From Pseudomonas sp. ok272 (lineage in GTDB: Bacteria > Pseudomonadota > Gammaproteobacteria > Pseudomonadales > Pseudomonadaceae), in contig NZ_FOCB01000005.1 in assembly GCF_900109995.1 (NCBI RefSeq), positions 62,001-126,000 of the forward strand: DNA of 64,000 bases. The letters are read 5' to 3'. The stretch's first letter is position 1. Each line of letters opens with the position of its first letter. The notes under the pieces were generated by a model that saw nothing but the letters and a program-made list of their open reading frames with translations, was not told where the DNA came from and did no database searches. Below are positions 47,304 to 55,237 of the stretch, one piece after another. A program made the translations under genes and the position numbers.

Positions 47304-47983
47304 CAGCTATGCCCTGGGCTGTAGCTGTAACCCAGGCCACGGTGGGTCTGGATCGGCTCGGCATTCGCCGCCACCAGCCGCATCTTGGCGCGCACGCTCT
47401 TGATGTGGCTGTCGATACTGCGCTCATAACCGGCGTCGCACGCCACGCCCAGGGCATCGAGCAACTGCTCGCGGCTGAACACCCGCTCGGGCTGCTCCAA
47501 CAGGCAATGCAGCAAGCGGAACTCATGACGGGTCAGGCTCAGGGCGTGGCCACGGTAGGTGATCAGCACCCGTTCATTGTCGACCACGAACAGCGCGCTG
47601 GTGGCCTGGATCCCCGGCCGGGGTGCCATGCGCTTGAGAATGGTGCGCACGCGCGCGACCACTTCGCGCGGGCTGAACGGCTTGACCACGTAATCGTCGG
47701 CGCCGATCTCCAGGCCCACTACCCGGTCGATCTCCCCGTCGCGGGCGCTGAGAAAGATCACCGGCACCTCGCTGAAACGGCGCAACGCCTTGCAGGCCTC
47801 AAAGCCACTGATGTCCGGCAGACCAATGTCCAGGATGATCAGGTCAGCCGGCGTTGCGCGCTGATACTCAAGCGCGGCTTCGCCCAGGCTCACCCAGGTC
47901 GTGGTGAAGCCATCGCCTTGCAAGGCAAAGATCAACGTATCGGCAATCGCCGCTTCGTCTTCGACAATCAGAATATGAGGCAT
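47303..47983 (-). CDS. creB: Response regulator CreB
   Basis: 226 residues. An OmpR-type regulator with a receiver domain (ILIVEDEAAIADTLIF, acceptor aspartate in LIILDIGLPDISGFEA, lysine in DDYVVKPFSPREVV) and a C-terminal winged helix (LTRHEFRLLHCLLEQPERVF, RSIDSHIKSVRAKM). It activates creD and other cre-tag genes. I start at ATG 47983 (MPHILIVEDEA). First gene of the creB-C-D set. Confidence 0.95.
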   Translation of the reverse strand: MPHILIVEDEAAIADTLIFALQGDGFTTTWVSLGEAALEYQRATPADLIILDIGLPDISGFEACKALRRFSEVPVIFLSARDGEIDRVVGLEIGADDYVVKPFSPREVVARVRTILKRMAPRPGIQATSALFVVDNERVLITYRGHALSLTRHEFRLLHCLLEQPERVFSREQLLDALGVACDAGYERSIDSHIKSVRAKMRLVAANAEPIQTHRGLGYSYSPGHS

Positions 47984-48137
47984 CAGCAGAGTCTGGCAGT
48001 TAAGTGCGCAAACGGTGCACCAGGGCGTAATCACCGTCAATCTGACGTCAACGAATCAGAGGCGTTTTCTGTAGTCCCCAAGCACACCGCCCCGTAGGCA
48101 ATGGATGAAACACACCGGAGCAGAGTGTTTCCACGTG

Positions 48138-48641
48138 TTAACAGTCCGGTTTGTCCGCCACAAAGCGCCGCGCCGGGTTCACCGCCGCGCCAAATTCACG
48201 CAGTGCCTTGGCACCGATCAGCAACGGATAGTTGAAGCTGCTGCGGTCGGTCAGGTTGACCTCCACCGTGCGCTTGATGCTACCCAGGCACAGCTCCAGA
48301 TCAACCACCGGGCGCTTGGCGACTTCGGCCACGTCTTTCTCGTCGCCCTCGTCGGCCCGGCCCTTGATCTTGCTGATGCGCGAGACCTTGTGCTCATACA
48401 CCTTGTCGCTCGCGTCCTTGGTGCCGAGGCGAAAGCGCACCCACTCCTCGCCATCGCGGGTGAACGTCTCGATGTCCTTGGCCGACAGCGACGCCGTCAG
48501 CGCCCCGGTGTCCATCTTGGCCTTGAGCACTTGCCCGCCGATTTCCGGCAGCTTGATGTATTCGTAACGGCCATACAGGGTCGGCTCGGCGGCCATGACC
48601 GGCAGGGCCAGGAGGGATAACAGCGCCAGGACGGATTTCAC
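48138..48641 (-). CDS. Exported retropepsin-like aspartic protease family protein
   Basis: 167 residues. A signal peptide (about 1-18, MKSVLALLSLLALPVMA) is followed by a single aspartic-protease-like domain with the DTG motif at D44 (KAKMDTGALTASL) and a hydrophobic segment before the C-terminus (FNYPLLIGAKALREFG). It is often annotated as an ATP-dependent zinc protease after its RimK-associated relatives, but the DTG motif argues for a retropepsin fold. Periplasmic. In P. aeruginosa a similar gene (PA0462) also neighbours creB, so an envelope role tied to Cre signalling is possible. Confidence 0.82.
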   Translation of the reverse strand: MKSVLALLSLLALPVMAAEPTLYGRYEYIKLPEIGGQVLKAKMDTGALTASLSAKDIETFTRDGEEWVRFRLGTKDASDKVYEHKVSRISKIKGRADEGDEKDVAEVAKRPVVDLELCLGSIKRTVEVNLTDRSSFNYPLLIGAKALREFGAAVNPARRFVADKPDC

Positions 48642-48798
48642 GTGGACAATTTCCTTGCTTGAGTAGGACAGCGGAATTTTAGACCGTTAGCCGGCAAATC
48701 GTTCGGTCTTCAGATAGCAATCGCGGGCAAGCCCACCCTGGTCCACGACGAACACACCTCCAGTGCCAAGCCCGGATCTGTAGGAGCGAGGCTTGCCC

Positions 48799-48943
48799 TA
48801 ATGCCAGTCAGTTAAGCGAAACCCACGTGGGAGCGAGCCTGCTCGCGATAGCAGTAGGTCAGTCAACGGAGATGTTGGCTGTGTTGCCGTCTTCGCGAGC
48901 AGGCTCGCTCCCACAGGTTTGGCGCCTTAACTGACTGGCATTA
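48799..48943. mobile_element. Miniature inverted-repeat element with IS4-like ends, carrying a REP doublet
   Basis: 145 bp bounded by perfect 18-bp terminal inverted repeats: TAATGCCAGTCAGTTAAG at 48799-48816 and its complement at 48926-48943. Directly outside both ends is the 10-bp direct repeat AGGCTTGCCC (48789-48798 and 48944-48953), a typical target duplication. Removing the element and one copy restores a continuous GAGCGAGGCTTGCCCGCGAA REP. From memory the ends match those of IS4 at 16 of 18 bases, and IS4 relatives duplicate 10-13 bp. The interior contains a REP doublet (48826-48848 and 48893-48915) and no coding capacity, so a transposase would have to act from elsewhere. Confidence 0.82.
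48826..48915. repeat. REP doublet inside the miniature element
   Basis: Inverted arms at 48826-48848 and 48893-48915 with a 44-base spacer, the same layout as the other doublets of the window. Confidence 0.9.
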
Positions 48944-49020
48944 AGGCTTGCCCGCGAACGCGGTAAGTCTGGCGACATCGATGTTGAATGGGCTGGCCTC
49001 TTCGCGGGCTTGCCCGCGAT
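48944..49020. repeat. Interrupted REP and its partner
   Basis: AGGCTTGCCCGCGAACGCGG (48944 onward) is the right half of a REP whose left half is at 48780-48798. The inverted partner TTCGCGGGCTTGCCCGCGAT is at 49001-49020. Confidence 0.8.
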
Positions 49021-49158
49021 GAGGCCAGAACCTTCAACTCATAACCCCACAGGACAGCCACCCTACCGCGCCACAGGTGAAACATTCGTCACCGTCGATT
49101 TGGCCTTCACGCCGAAGCTGCTTATCATGGCCCGTCCACCTGCTTGCAAGAGTTCCTT

Positions 49159-50046
49159 ATGCGCCGCCTGCTCACCGGCTGTTTCGTCACCCTGCTGCTG
49201 TTGCTCAACACCCTGGTCCTGATCGGGCCATTGATGGTATTCGCCCTGCTCAAGCTCCTGCTGCCGGGGCGCTATCGCGACGCTGCTAGCCGGGCCGTGA
49301 TGTGGATCGCCGAGACCTGGGCCGAGATCGACAAACGGATCTTCGCCCTGTGCATCCCCACCCAGTGGGACATTCGTGGTGGCGAAGGCCTACGGCTCGA
49401 CACCTCGTACCTGGTGGTCAGCAACCACCAATCCTGGGTTGATATCCCGGCCCTGATCCAGGCCCTCAACCGGCACACGCCATTCTTCAAATTCTTCCTC
49501 AAGCGCGAGCTGATCTGGGTGCCGTTCCTGGGCCTGGCCTGGTGGGCGCTCGACTACCCCTTCATGAAGCGCTACAGCAAGGCGTTCCTGGCCAAGCACC
49601 CGGAACGGGCGGGCCAGGACCTGGCAATCACCCGGCGCGCCTGCGAGCTGTTCAAGCGCCAGCCGGTGACCGTGGTCAACTACCTGGAAGGCACCCGTTT
49701 CACCCAGGCCAAGCGCCAACACCAGCAAGCGCCGTTCAAGTACCTGCTCAGGCCCAAGGCCGGTGGCGTGGCGTTTGTCCTGGCCGCACTGGGCGAACAG
49801 CTGGACGCCATGCTCGACGTCACCGTGGTGTATCCACAGGAGAAGATTCCGGGGTTCTGGGATTTGATCAGTGGTGCGGTGCCACGGGTGATCATCGACA
49901 TCAAGACCCGCGAGCTGGACCCGGCCTTGTGGCAGGGCGACTACGAAAACGATCCGCTGTTTCGTCAATACGTCCAGAGCTGGGTCAACCAGCTCTGGAC
50001 CGAGAAGGACTCACGCATCGACGCCTTGCGCGCCGGGCGTGATTGA
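49159..50046 (+). CDS. PlsC-like phospholipid acyltransferase
   Basis: 295 residues with an N-terminal membrane anchor (about 10-35) and the glycerolipid acyltransferase motifs: NHQSWVD at 89-95 (H90 and D95 as the HX4D pair) and VVNYLEGTRF around 172-181. It resembles the E. coli YihG type, which acylates lysophosphatidic acid at the 2-position; the second lipid acceptor cannot be told. Start at ATG 49159 (MRRLLTGCFV) with AAGAG upstream. It converges on the DUF2780 gene with a seven-base gap. Confidence 0.88.
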   Translation: MRRLLTGCFVTLLLLLNTLVLIGPLMVFALLKLLLPGRYRDAASRAVMWIAETWAEIDKRIFALCIPTQWDIRGGEGLRLDTSYLVVSNHQSWVDIPALIQALNRHTPFFKFFLKRELIWVPFLGLAWWALDYPFMKRYSKAFLAKHPERAGQDLAITRRACELFKRQPVTVVNYLEGTRFTQAKRQHQQAPFKYLLRPKAGGVAFVLAALGEQLDAMLDVTVVYPQEKIPGFWDLISGAVPRVIIDIKTRELDPALWQGDYENDPLFRQYVQSWVNQLWTEKDSRIDALRAGRD

Positions 50047-50053
50047 AGGCGCG

Positions 50054-50584
50054 TTAAGCGCCCCAGATCCCGCCCAGGGACTTGAGCAGTGGACCGCCAA
50101 CACCCTGCTCGCCCAAGTACTTGAGGATCACTGGGGCAAACTGGCCGACCATGCCGCTGTCCATGCCCAGGGCCCCGAAGGCGCTGTCCAGGTCGCCGGT
50201 GGTCTTGACGTTGCTGCCCAGCGAGTTCTGCAGGCCCGACAGTTTGTTCGACGAACCGAGCAAGGCGCCCAACCCTGACAGCTGGCTGCTGTCCGTCAAC
50301 TTGTCGACCCCCGGCACGCTCTTGGTCAGCGCCGAGTAATCGGTGCCGCTCAGTTGGTTCTTCGCCAGACCCAGCATCGCACTGGCGCCGCCAATGGCTT
50401 GCTCCGGCTTCACGTTCAACTTGTTCAGGTCGCCCAGCAGGCCGATCGCTTGGGAATTGGCGGAGTTCCCACCCTGCATGCCGGACACCGCGCCGGCAAC
50501 CTGGCTCAGGTCAAAACCGGCGAACACCGGGCTGGCTGCCAGGGTCATGAGCGAAGCCAAGGCAAAACCACGTGCAATTTTCAT
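50054..50584 (-). CDS. DUF2780 exported protein
   Basis: 176 residues with a clear signal peptide (MKIARGFALASLMTLAASPVFA). The mature part is rich in Gly, Ser, Leu and Asn with helical repeats (GLLGDLNKLNVKPEQAIGGA, ALGMDSGMVGQFAPVILKYL). This is the DUF2780 family of unknown function, sometimes listed with VcgC/VcgE-like proteins. Periplasmic or secreted. AGGAG lies upstream of the ATG. It is divergent from the fasciclin gene. Confidence 0.85.
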   Translation of the reverse strand: MKIARGFALASLMTLAASPVFAGFDLSQVAGAVSGMQGGNSANSQAIGLLGDLNKLNVKPEQAIGGASAMLGLAKNQLSGTDYSALTKSVPGVDKLTDSSQLSGLGALLGSSNKLSGLQNSLGSNVKTTGDLDSAFGALGMDSGMVGQFAPVILKYLGEQGVGGPLLKSLGGIWGA

Positions 50585-50728
50585 CGAAAAACTCCTGAGC
50601 TATAAAAACCACCCGCAACCGGGCGGTGAAAACCAGCCGTTTGACTGGCCATGTCCCTCATTGTTCCCGGCCAGGCTTCGGCACACCTGTGTGCGTGCCC
50701 CCGGCAACAAAACAATTGTACTGCGCTG

Positions 50729-50755
50729 CATCCAATCCTTGCCTGTCTGCGTATA
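50729..50755 (+). promoter_or_regulatory. Candidate ECF-type promoter before the fasciclin gene
   Basis: CATCCA (50729-50734), 15 bases, then CGTATA (50750-50755), ending 49 bases before the ATG. The pattern recalls ECF promoters with an ATCC-type -35 and CGTA-type -10. An ECF sigma gene lies just downstream of the fasciclin gene, so autoregulation is a fair guess. Confidence 0.35.
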
Positions 50756-50804
50756 CCCCACACGGACAGATACTCCTGGCCGATTCCTCACAAGGACCCT
50801 CACC

Positions 50805-51398
50805 ATGAAGCGCACTTCGATGAAAACCCCGTTGATCGCCACGCTGTTGAGTCTGGCAGTAACCTGCGGTTTTGCCCTGCACACGGTGCAAGCCGCCACG
50901 ATGAGCCACGACGATGTGGTGGTCGGTGGCCAGGCCATGATGCCCAGCAAGGACATCATCGACAACGCCGTCAACTCGGCCGATCACACCACCCTGGTCG
51001 CTGCCGTCAAGGCCGCGGGTCTGGTCGATACCCTCAAGGGCAAAGGTCCGTTCACCGTCTTTGCCCCGGTCAACTCAGCGTTCGCCGCTCTGCCGGCCGG
51101 TACGGTCGACACCCTGCTCAAACCCGCCAACAAGGCAACCCTGACTCACATCCTGACCTACCACGTGGTGGCCGGGAAACTCGACATGATGACCCTGGCC
51201 GAGAAGATCAAGGCCGGCGGCGGCAAGGCCGAACTGACCACCGTCGCCGGGGGCAAGCTGTGGGTCATGATGAACGGCCCGCACAACATCGTGATCAAGG
51301 ATGAAAAGGGCAACGTCGCCGACATCACCACCTATGACGTGTACCAATCCAACGGCGTGATCCAGGTCATCGACAAAGTGCTGATGCCAAAAGGCTGA
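50805..51398 (+). CDS. Secreted fasciclin-domain protein
   Basis: 197 residues: a signal peptide (about 1-31, hydrophobic core LIATLLSLAVTCGFAL) and one fasciclin/FAS1 domain (about 53-195) with the H1 motif GPFTVFAPVNSAFAALPAG, the YH-type motif THILTYHVVAGK and the H2 end NGVIQVIDKVLMP. FAS1 domains mediate cell-surface adhesion. Start at ATG 50805 with AAGGA eight bases upstream. A GC-rich hairpin separates it from the sigma gene. Confidence 0.92.
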   Translation: MKRTSMKTPLIATLLSLAVTCGFALHTVQAATMSHDDVVVGGQAMMPSKDIIDNAVNSADHTTLVAAVKAAGLVDTLKGKGPFTVFAPVNSAFAALPAGTVDTLLKPANKATLTHILTYHVVAGKLDMMTLAEKIKAGGGKAELTTVAGGKLWVMMNGPHNIVIKDEKGNVADITTYDVYQSNGVIQVIDKVLMPKG

Positions 51399-51406
51399 AG
51401 GCCTGA

Positions 51407-51431
51407 ACCGGCCCCGCGCACCGGGGCCGGT
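51407..51431 (+). terminator. Hairpin between the fasciclin and sigma genes
   Basis: ACCGGCCCC and GGGGCCGGT pair perfectly over a seven-base loop, followed by GTTTG. It is a weak terminator or processing hairpin that could lower sigma expression relative to the fasciclin protein. Confidence 0.65.
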
Positions 51432-51453
51432 GTTTGCCAGAGGGCCTGTCACC

Positions 51454-52086
51454 GTGAATGGAACAACCGCCCAGCGTGAACTACCCTCAGCCTGCGTTCG
51501 GCACATTATCGTGCCGGGCACTGCCTGGAGCACGGTCATTTCCACCGCCGACACCGATCCCCTCAGACAGCTGCTGGCCCAGTGCGCCCTGGGCGAGCGT
51601 CGTGCATTCGAGACCTTGTACCGCAGCGTCGCACCACGCCTGCACGGTGTGGCTCTGCGCTTCATGGGACGCAAGGACCTGGCCGAAGACGTGCTGCAAG
51701 AGAGCTTCGTGCGCATCTGGAACAACGCCTCGCGTTACCAGCCGCACTTGTCGGCACCCATGACCTGGATGATCAACATTACGCGCAACCAGGCCATCGA
51801 CCAGTTGCGCCGGCAGCGCGACCGGCCCCTGAGTGACCTGCAAGCGCAAGCCCTGGAGGACACCGCTCCCAGCGCCCACGAACAGATGAGCCGCGAGCGC
51901 GAGGCCAGTGCCCTCAACCGCTGCCTGGACAGTCTGGAGGATAGGCAGCGCCAATCGATCACCGTGGCCTACTTCCAGGGCCTGTCGTGCTCGGAACTGG
52001 CGCAGCACCTGGCCGCGCCCCTGGGCTCGGTCAAGTCGTGGATCCGTCGTGGCATGGAGCGCCTGCGCAGGTGCCTTGAACCATGA
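51454..52086 (+). CDS. ECF sigma factor
   Basis: About 210 residues. Region 2 is clear (CALGERRAFETLYRSVAPRL, RKDLAEDVLQESFVRIW, MTWMINITRNQAIDQLR), as is region 4 (YFQGLSCSELAQHLAAPLGS, VKSWIRRGMERLRR). It resembles the SigK/RpoE-like sigmas paired with RskA-type anti-sigmas. The start is uncertain: GTG 51454 nine bases after AGAGGG is my choice, and the frame is open to 51430. It overlaps the anti-sigma gene by ATGA. Confidence 0.88.
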   Translation: MNGTTAQRELPSACVRHIIVPGTAWSTVISTADTDPLRQLLAQCALGERRAFETLYRSVAPRLHGVALRFMGRKDLAEDVLQESFVRIWNNASRYQPHLSAPMTWMINITRNQAIDQLRRQRDRPLSDLQAQALEDTAPSAHEQMSREREASALNRCLDSLEDRQRQSITVAYFQGLSCSELAQHLAAPLGSVKSWIRRGMERLRRCLEP

Positions 52087-52757
52087 ACTATCAAAACCGC
52101 CGCCTGCGCCGGGCACTTGCCGCCGACTATGCCATCGGCCTGATGTCCTCCGCCGCCCGCCGTCGCTTCGAGCAGCTACTGCTGGACGATGCCGACCTGC
52201 GCCAAGAGCTGGCCATGTGGCAGGAAAGCCTGGCCCGTCTCAATGAACCGCTGGTGGAGGTGCCCGTGCCCGATCGGGTGTGGACCGCCATCACGGCGCG
52301 CATCGAGCCGCAAGCACTGCACGTGCCCGCCAAGCGACCGTTCTGGAACTGGCTGCGCATCACCGCAGCCGCGTGCTCGTTGCTGGTGGCCCTGACCCTG
52401 GGCATCCTCTACCAGCGCGACAGCGCCCAGTACAGCGCCACCCTGCTGGCCGTCGACGCGCAACCGGCGCTGCGCATCAAGGCCCACGATAACTACCTGC
52501 AAGTCGAACCCCTGACCCTGGCCGCCGTCGACCCGGGGCGCAGCCTGGAACTGTGGGCGATCCCCGCCGACGGCAAGCCGGTGTCCCTGGGCGTGATCCC
52601 GGCCGGTGGCAAAGGTCGAGTCGCCTTGAGCCCGGCGCAACACGCCCTGCTGGGTCAACCGATTGCCCTGGCCGTCAGCCTCGAACCCGAAGGTGGCTCG
52701 CCCACCGGCCAGCCGACCGGGCCGGTGCTCTACCAAGGGGCGTTGGCGGGGCTCTAA
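52083..52757 (+). CDS. RskA-like transmembrane anti-sigma factor
   Basis: 224 residues. The N-terminal cytoplasmic part (RRALAADYAIGLMSSAARRRF) should bind the sigma factor. One membrane segment at about 90-110 (ITAAACSLLVALTLGILY) is followed by a periplasmic RskA domain (LELWAIPADGKPVSLGVIPAGG). No HxxxCxxC zinc motif is present, so it is not a ChrR/RsrA redox type; release probably follows periplasmic proteolysis. It is translationally coupled to the sigma gene. Confidence 0.9.
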   Translation: MNYQNRRLRRALAADYAIGLMSSAARRRFEQLLLDDADLRQELAMWQESLARLNEPLVEVPVPDRVWTAITARIEPQALHVPAKRPFWNWLRITAAACSLLVALTLGILYQRDSAQYSATLLAVDAQPALRIKAHDNYLQVEPLTLAAVDPGRSLELWAIPADGKPVSLGVIPAGGKGRVALSPAQHALLGQPIALAVSLEPEGGSPTGQPTGPVLYQGALAGL

Positions 52758-52798
52758 CTCACGACACGCTCCCACAGGGATTTCAGGGATTTGAAGCA

Positions 52799-52830
52799 CA
52801 AAAAGGGCGACCTCAAGTCGCCCTTCTCTT
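52799..52830. terminator. Bidirectional terminator between the anti-sigma gene and fdhA
   Basis: AAGGGCGAC (52803-52811), loop CTCAA, GTCGCCCTT (52817-52825), with T-rich tails on both strands. It ends the sigma operon and the glyA-sox-purU-fdhA operon. Confidence 0.88.
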
Positions 52831-52843
52831 TGCACTGCCTCGC

Positions 52844-54043
52844 TTACCCCGCACTGAACATCTTGTGCGGATCGATCACAAACTTCTTCGGCACGCCGGC
52901 ATCGAACTCGCCGTAGCCACGTGGCGCGTCGTCCAGGCTGATGACCTCGACCCCGACGATGTCGGCAATGTGAATGCGGTCCCACATGATCGCCTGCATC
53001 AACTGGCGGTTGTACTTCATCACCGGGGTCTGGCCGGTGTGGAAGCTGTGGGACTTGGCCCAGCCCAGGCCAAAGCGGATGCTCAGGCTGCCCATCTTCG
53101 CGGCGGCGTCCACCGCGCCTGGGTCTTCGGTGACGTAGAGGCCGGGGATGCCGATCTTGCCGGCCACCCGTACCACGCCCATCAAGGAGTTGAGCACGGT
53201 GGCCGGGGCTTCGTGCTTGACCCCGGCGTGGCCGTGACCACGGGCTTCGAAGCCCACGGCGTCGACGGCGCAGTCGACTTCCGGCTCGCCCAGCAGCGCG
53301 GCAATCTGCTCATGCAGCGGGGTGTCCTGGGACAGGTCGGCGATCTCGAAGCCCTGGGCCTTGGCGTGGGCCAGGCGGACCGGATTGACGTCACCGATGA
53401 TCACCACCGCCGCGCCCAGCAGGCGCGCCGAAGCGGCTGCAGCCAGGCCGACCGGGCCGGCGCCGGCGACATATACGGTGCTGCCCGGCCCGACGCCAGC
53501 GGTCACGGCGCCGTGGTAGCCGGTCGGCAGGATGTCGGAGAGGCAGGTCAGGTCGCGGATTTTCTCCATCGCCCGGTCACGGTCCGGCAGCTTGAGCAGG
53601 TTGAAGTCGGCGTACGGCACCATGGCGTACTCGGCCTGGCCACCGGTCCAGTCGCCCATGTCGACGTAACCGTAGGCGCCGCCGGGGCGGGCCGGGTTGA
53701 CCGACAGGCAGACGCCGGTGTGCATCTCTTTACACGAGCGGCAGCGCCCGCACGCGACGTTGAACGGCACCGACACCAGGTCGCCGATCTTCAGGTTCTC
53801 GACGTCACTGCCCTTCTCGATCACTTCGCCGGTGATCTCGTGCCCCAGCACCAGGCCGGTCTGGGCCGTGGTGCGGCCGCGCACCATGTGTTGGTCGGAG
53901 CCACAGATGTTGGTCGACACCACGCGCAGGATTACCCCGTGCTCGATCTTCTTGCCGCGTGGGTCCTGCATTTTCGGATAGTCAATCTTTTGCACCTCGA
54001 CCTTGCCCGCGCCCAGATACACCACACCACGATTGCCAGACAT
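52844..54043 (-). CDS. fdhA: Glutathione-independent formaldehyde dehydrogenase
   Basis: 399 residues, zinc-dependent medium-chain dehydrogenase matching P. putida formaldehyde dehydrogenase in length and motifs. Catalytic zinc ligands are C47 in STNICGSDQH and H68 in VLGHEITG; the structural zinc cysteines are in ACGRCRSCKEMHTGVC; the NAD fold is VYVAGAGPVGLAAAASA. It oxidises formaldehyde from sarcosine demethylation to formate, with tightly bound NAD. Start at ATG 54043 (MSGNRGVVYLG) with GAGGTGACAAGC upstream; the frame beyond runs into a REP. Last gene of the operon. Confidence 0.95.
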   Translation of the reverse strand: MSGNRGVVYLGAGKVEVQKIDYPKMQDPRGKKIEHGVILRVVSTNICGSDQHMVRGRTTAQTGLVLGHEITGEVIEKGSDVENLKIGDLVSVPFNVACGRCRSCKEMHTGVCLSVNPARPGGAYGYVDMGDWTGGQAEYAMVPYADFNLLKLPDRDRAMEKIRDLTCLSDILPTGYHGAVTAGVGPGSTVYVAGAGPVGLAAAASARLLGAAVVIIGDVNPVRLAHAKAQGFEIADLSQDTPLHEQIAALLGEPEVDCAVDAVGFEARGHGHAGVKHEAPATVLNSLMGVVRVAGKIGIPGLYVTEDPGAVDAAAKMGSLSIRFGLGWAKSHSFHTGQTPVMKYNRQLMQAIMWDRIHIADIVGVEVISLDDAPRGYGEFDAGVPKKFVIDPHKMFSAG

Positions 54044-54151
54044 GCTTGTCACCTCGTTCGTTGTTGTTATGAAAGCGCGTTGCCCAGGCAGGCAGCGCGT
54101 TGATTGCTCCGATTGTTGCCTGTGTGTCCTGTGTTTTTTGTTCTGGCCTCT

Positions 54152-54214
54152 TCGCGAGCAGGCTCGCTCCCACAGCTCAATCGCGCTCCCCTGTGGGAGC
54201 GAGCCTGCTCGCGA
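54152..54214. repeat. REP doublet between purU and fdhA
   Basis: Complement-type unit at 54152-54174 and direct unit at 54192-54214, 17 bases apart: the close, reversed arrangement also seen at 31597-31658. Confidence 0.9.
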
Positions 54215-54221
54215 AAGCGAT

Positions 54222-55079
54222 CTAGAGCACAACGGTGCGATTGGCATTCAAGAACACCCGCCGCTCAATGTGATACCCCACCGCCCGCGCCAGGGTCTGG
54301 CCCTCGATGTCGCGGCCCTTGGCGATCAAGTCCTCGGGGTAGTGGCTGTGGTCCACCGCCTCCACGCCCTGGGCGATGATCGGGCCCTCGTCCAGGTCGT
54401 TGTTGATGTAGTGCGCCGTGGCGCCGACCAGTTTCACGCCCTTGTTGTAGGCCTGGTGATACGGCTTGGCCCCCTTGAAACCGGGCAGCAGCGAGTGATG
54501 GATATTGATCGCCTTGCCGTCCAGCTTGCGGCACAGCTCGGGCGACAGCACCTGCATGTAGCGCGCGAGGATCACCAGCTCGGCGCCGCAGTCTTCGATC
54601 ACTTGCCACACCTGGCGCTCTTGCGCGGGCTTGTCGTTGGGGTCCAGCGGGAAATGGTAGTAGGGAATCTGGTGCCAGTCGGCCAGGGGTTTCAAATCCG
54701 GGTGGTTGGAGACCACGGCCGCCACGTCCATCGACAACTGGCCGATGCGCTGGCGATAGAGCAAGTCGTTGAGGCAATGATCGGCCTTGGAGACCATGAT
54801 CACCACTTTGGGCCGGTAGTGCGGCGCGGTCAGCTCGAAGACCATGCCGAAGGCGGTGCCGCGCTCCTCCAGGCCGGCGCGAAAGGCCTGCTCGTCGAAG
54901 CCTTCGGGCTGGCGGAACTCCACCCGGATGAAGAAGCGGGCCGACAGCCGGTCGTCGAAGGAGTGGTGCTCGGTGACGTAGCAACCCTGCTCGAACAGGA
55001 ACCGCGTCACCGCGTCCACGGTGCCGAGGACGCTGGGGCAGTCGGCGGTCAGAATCCATGTGTCTGGGGCGCGGCTCAT
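54222..55079 (-). CDS. purU: Formyltetrahydrofolate deformylase
   Basis: 285 residues. An N-terminal ACT domain (WILTADCPSVLGTVDAVTRF) is followed by a formyltransferase-type hydrolase domain with the catalytic Asn-His-Asp set in INIHHSLLPGFKGAKPYHQA and NDLDEGPIIAQGVE. It releases formate and tetrahydrofolate from 10-formyl-THF, recycling the C1 carrier loaded by sarcosine oxidase. Within the sarcosine operon it is the specialised copy (purU2-like in P. aeruginosa). A REP pair separates it from soxG. Confidence 0.95.
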   Translation of the reverse strand: MSRAPDTWILTADCPSVLGTVDAVTRFLFEQGCYVTEHHSFDDRLSARFFIRVEFRQPEGFDEQAFRAGLEERGTAFGMVFELTAPHYRPKVVIMVSKADHCLNDLLYRQRIGQLSMDVAAVVSNHPDLKPLADWHQIPYYHFPLDPNDKPAQERQVWQVIEDCGAELVILARYMQVLSPELCRKLDGKAINIHHSLLPGFKGAKPYHQAYNKGVKLVGATAHYINNDLDEGPIIAQGVEAVDHSHYPEDLIAKGRDIEGQTLARAVGYHIERRVFLNANRTVVL

Positions 55080-55119
55080 TGCGGTGACTCCTTAAACATT
55101 CGTCGGCGAAGTGGTCTCT

Positions 55120-55210
55120 TGTGGGAGCGAGCCTGCTCGCGAAGAGGGTGCCTCAGCCGACATTGATGGCGCTTGATACATCGTCTTCGCGGGCAAGCCT
55201 CGCTCCTACA
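55120..55210. repeat. Mixed REP doublet between soxG and purU
   Basis: A GAGCCTGCTCG-type unit at 55120-55142 paired with a GGGCAAGCCTCGCTCC-type unit at 55187-55210. The two arms belong to different subfamilies. Confidence 0.88.
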
Positions 55211-55237
55211 GTTTTGGGGGCGTTCGCGAAGGCGATC

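Larger units (their letters stand above)
48642..49158. other. Nested repeat region between the retropepsin and acyltransferase genes
   Basis: 517 bases without a gene. From left to right: a REP fragment (48721-48740), the left half of a GAGGCTTGCCC REP (48780-48798), a 145-bp miniature element (48799-48943), the right half of the interrupted REP (48944-48962), its inverted partner (49001-49020) and the acyltransferase promoter. Open frames in it are repeat-derived. Confidence 0.8.

Noticed and set aside
49010..49289. Two 70-codon frames before the acyltransferase gene
   Set aside because: They begin in REP sequence and overlap the true acyltransferase start in other frames.
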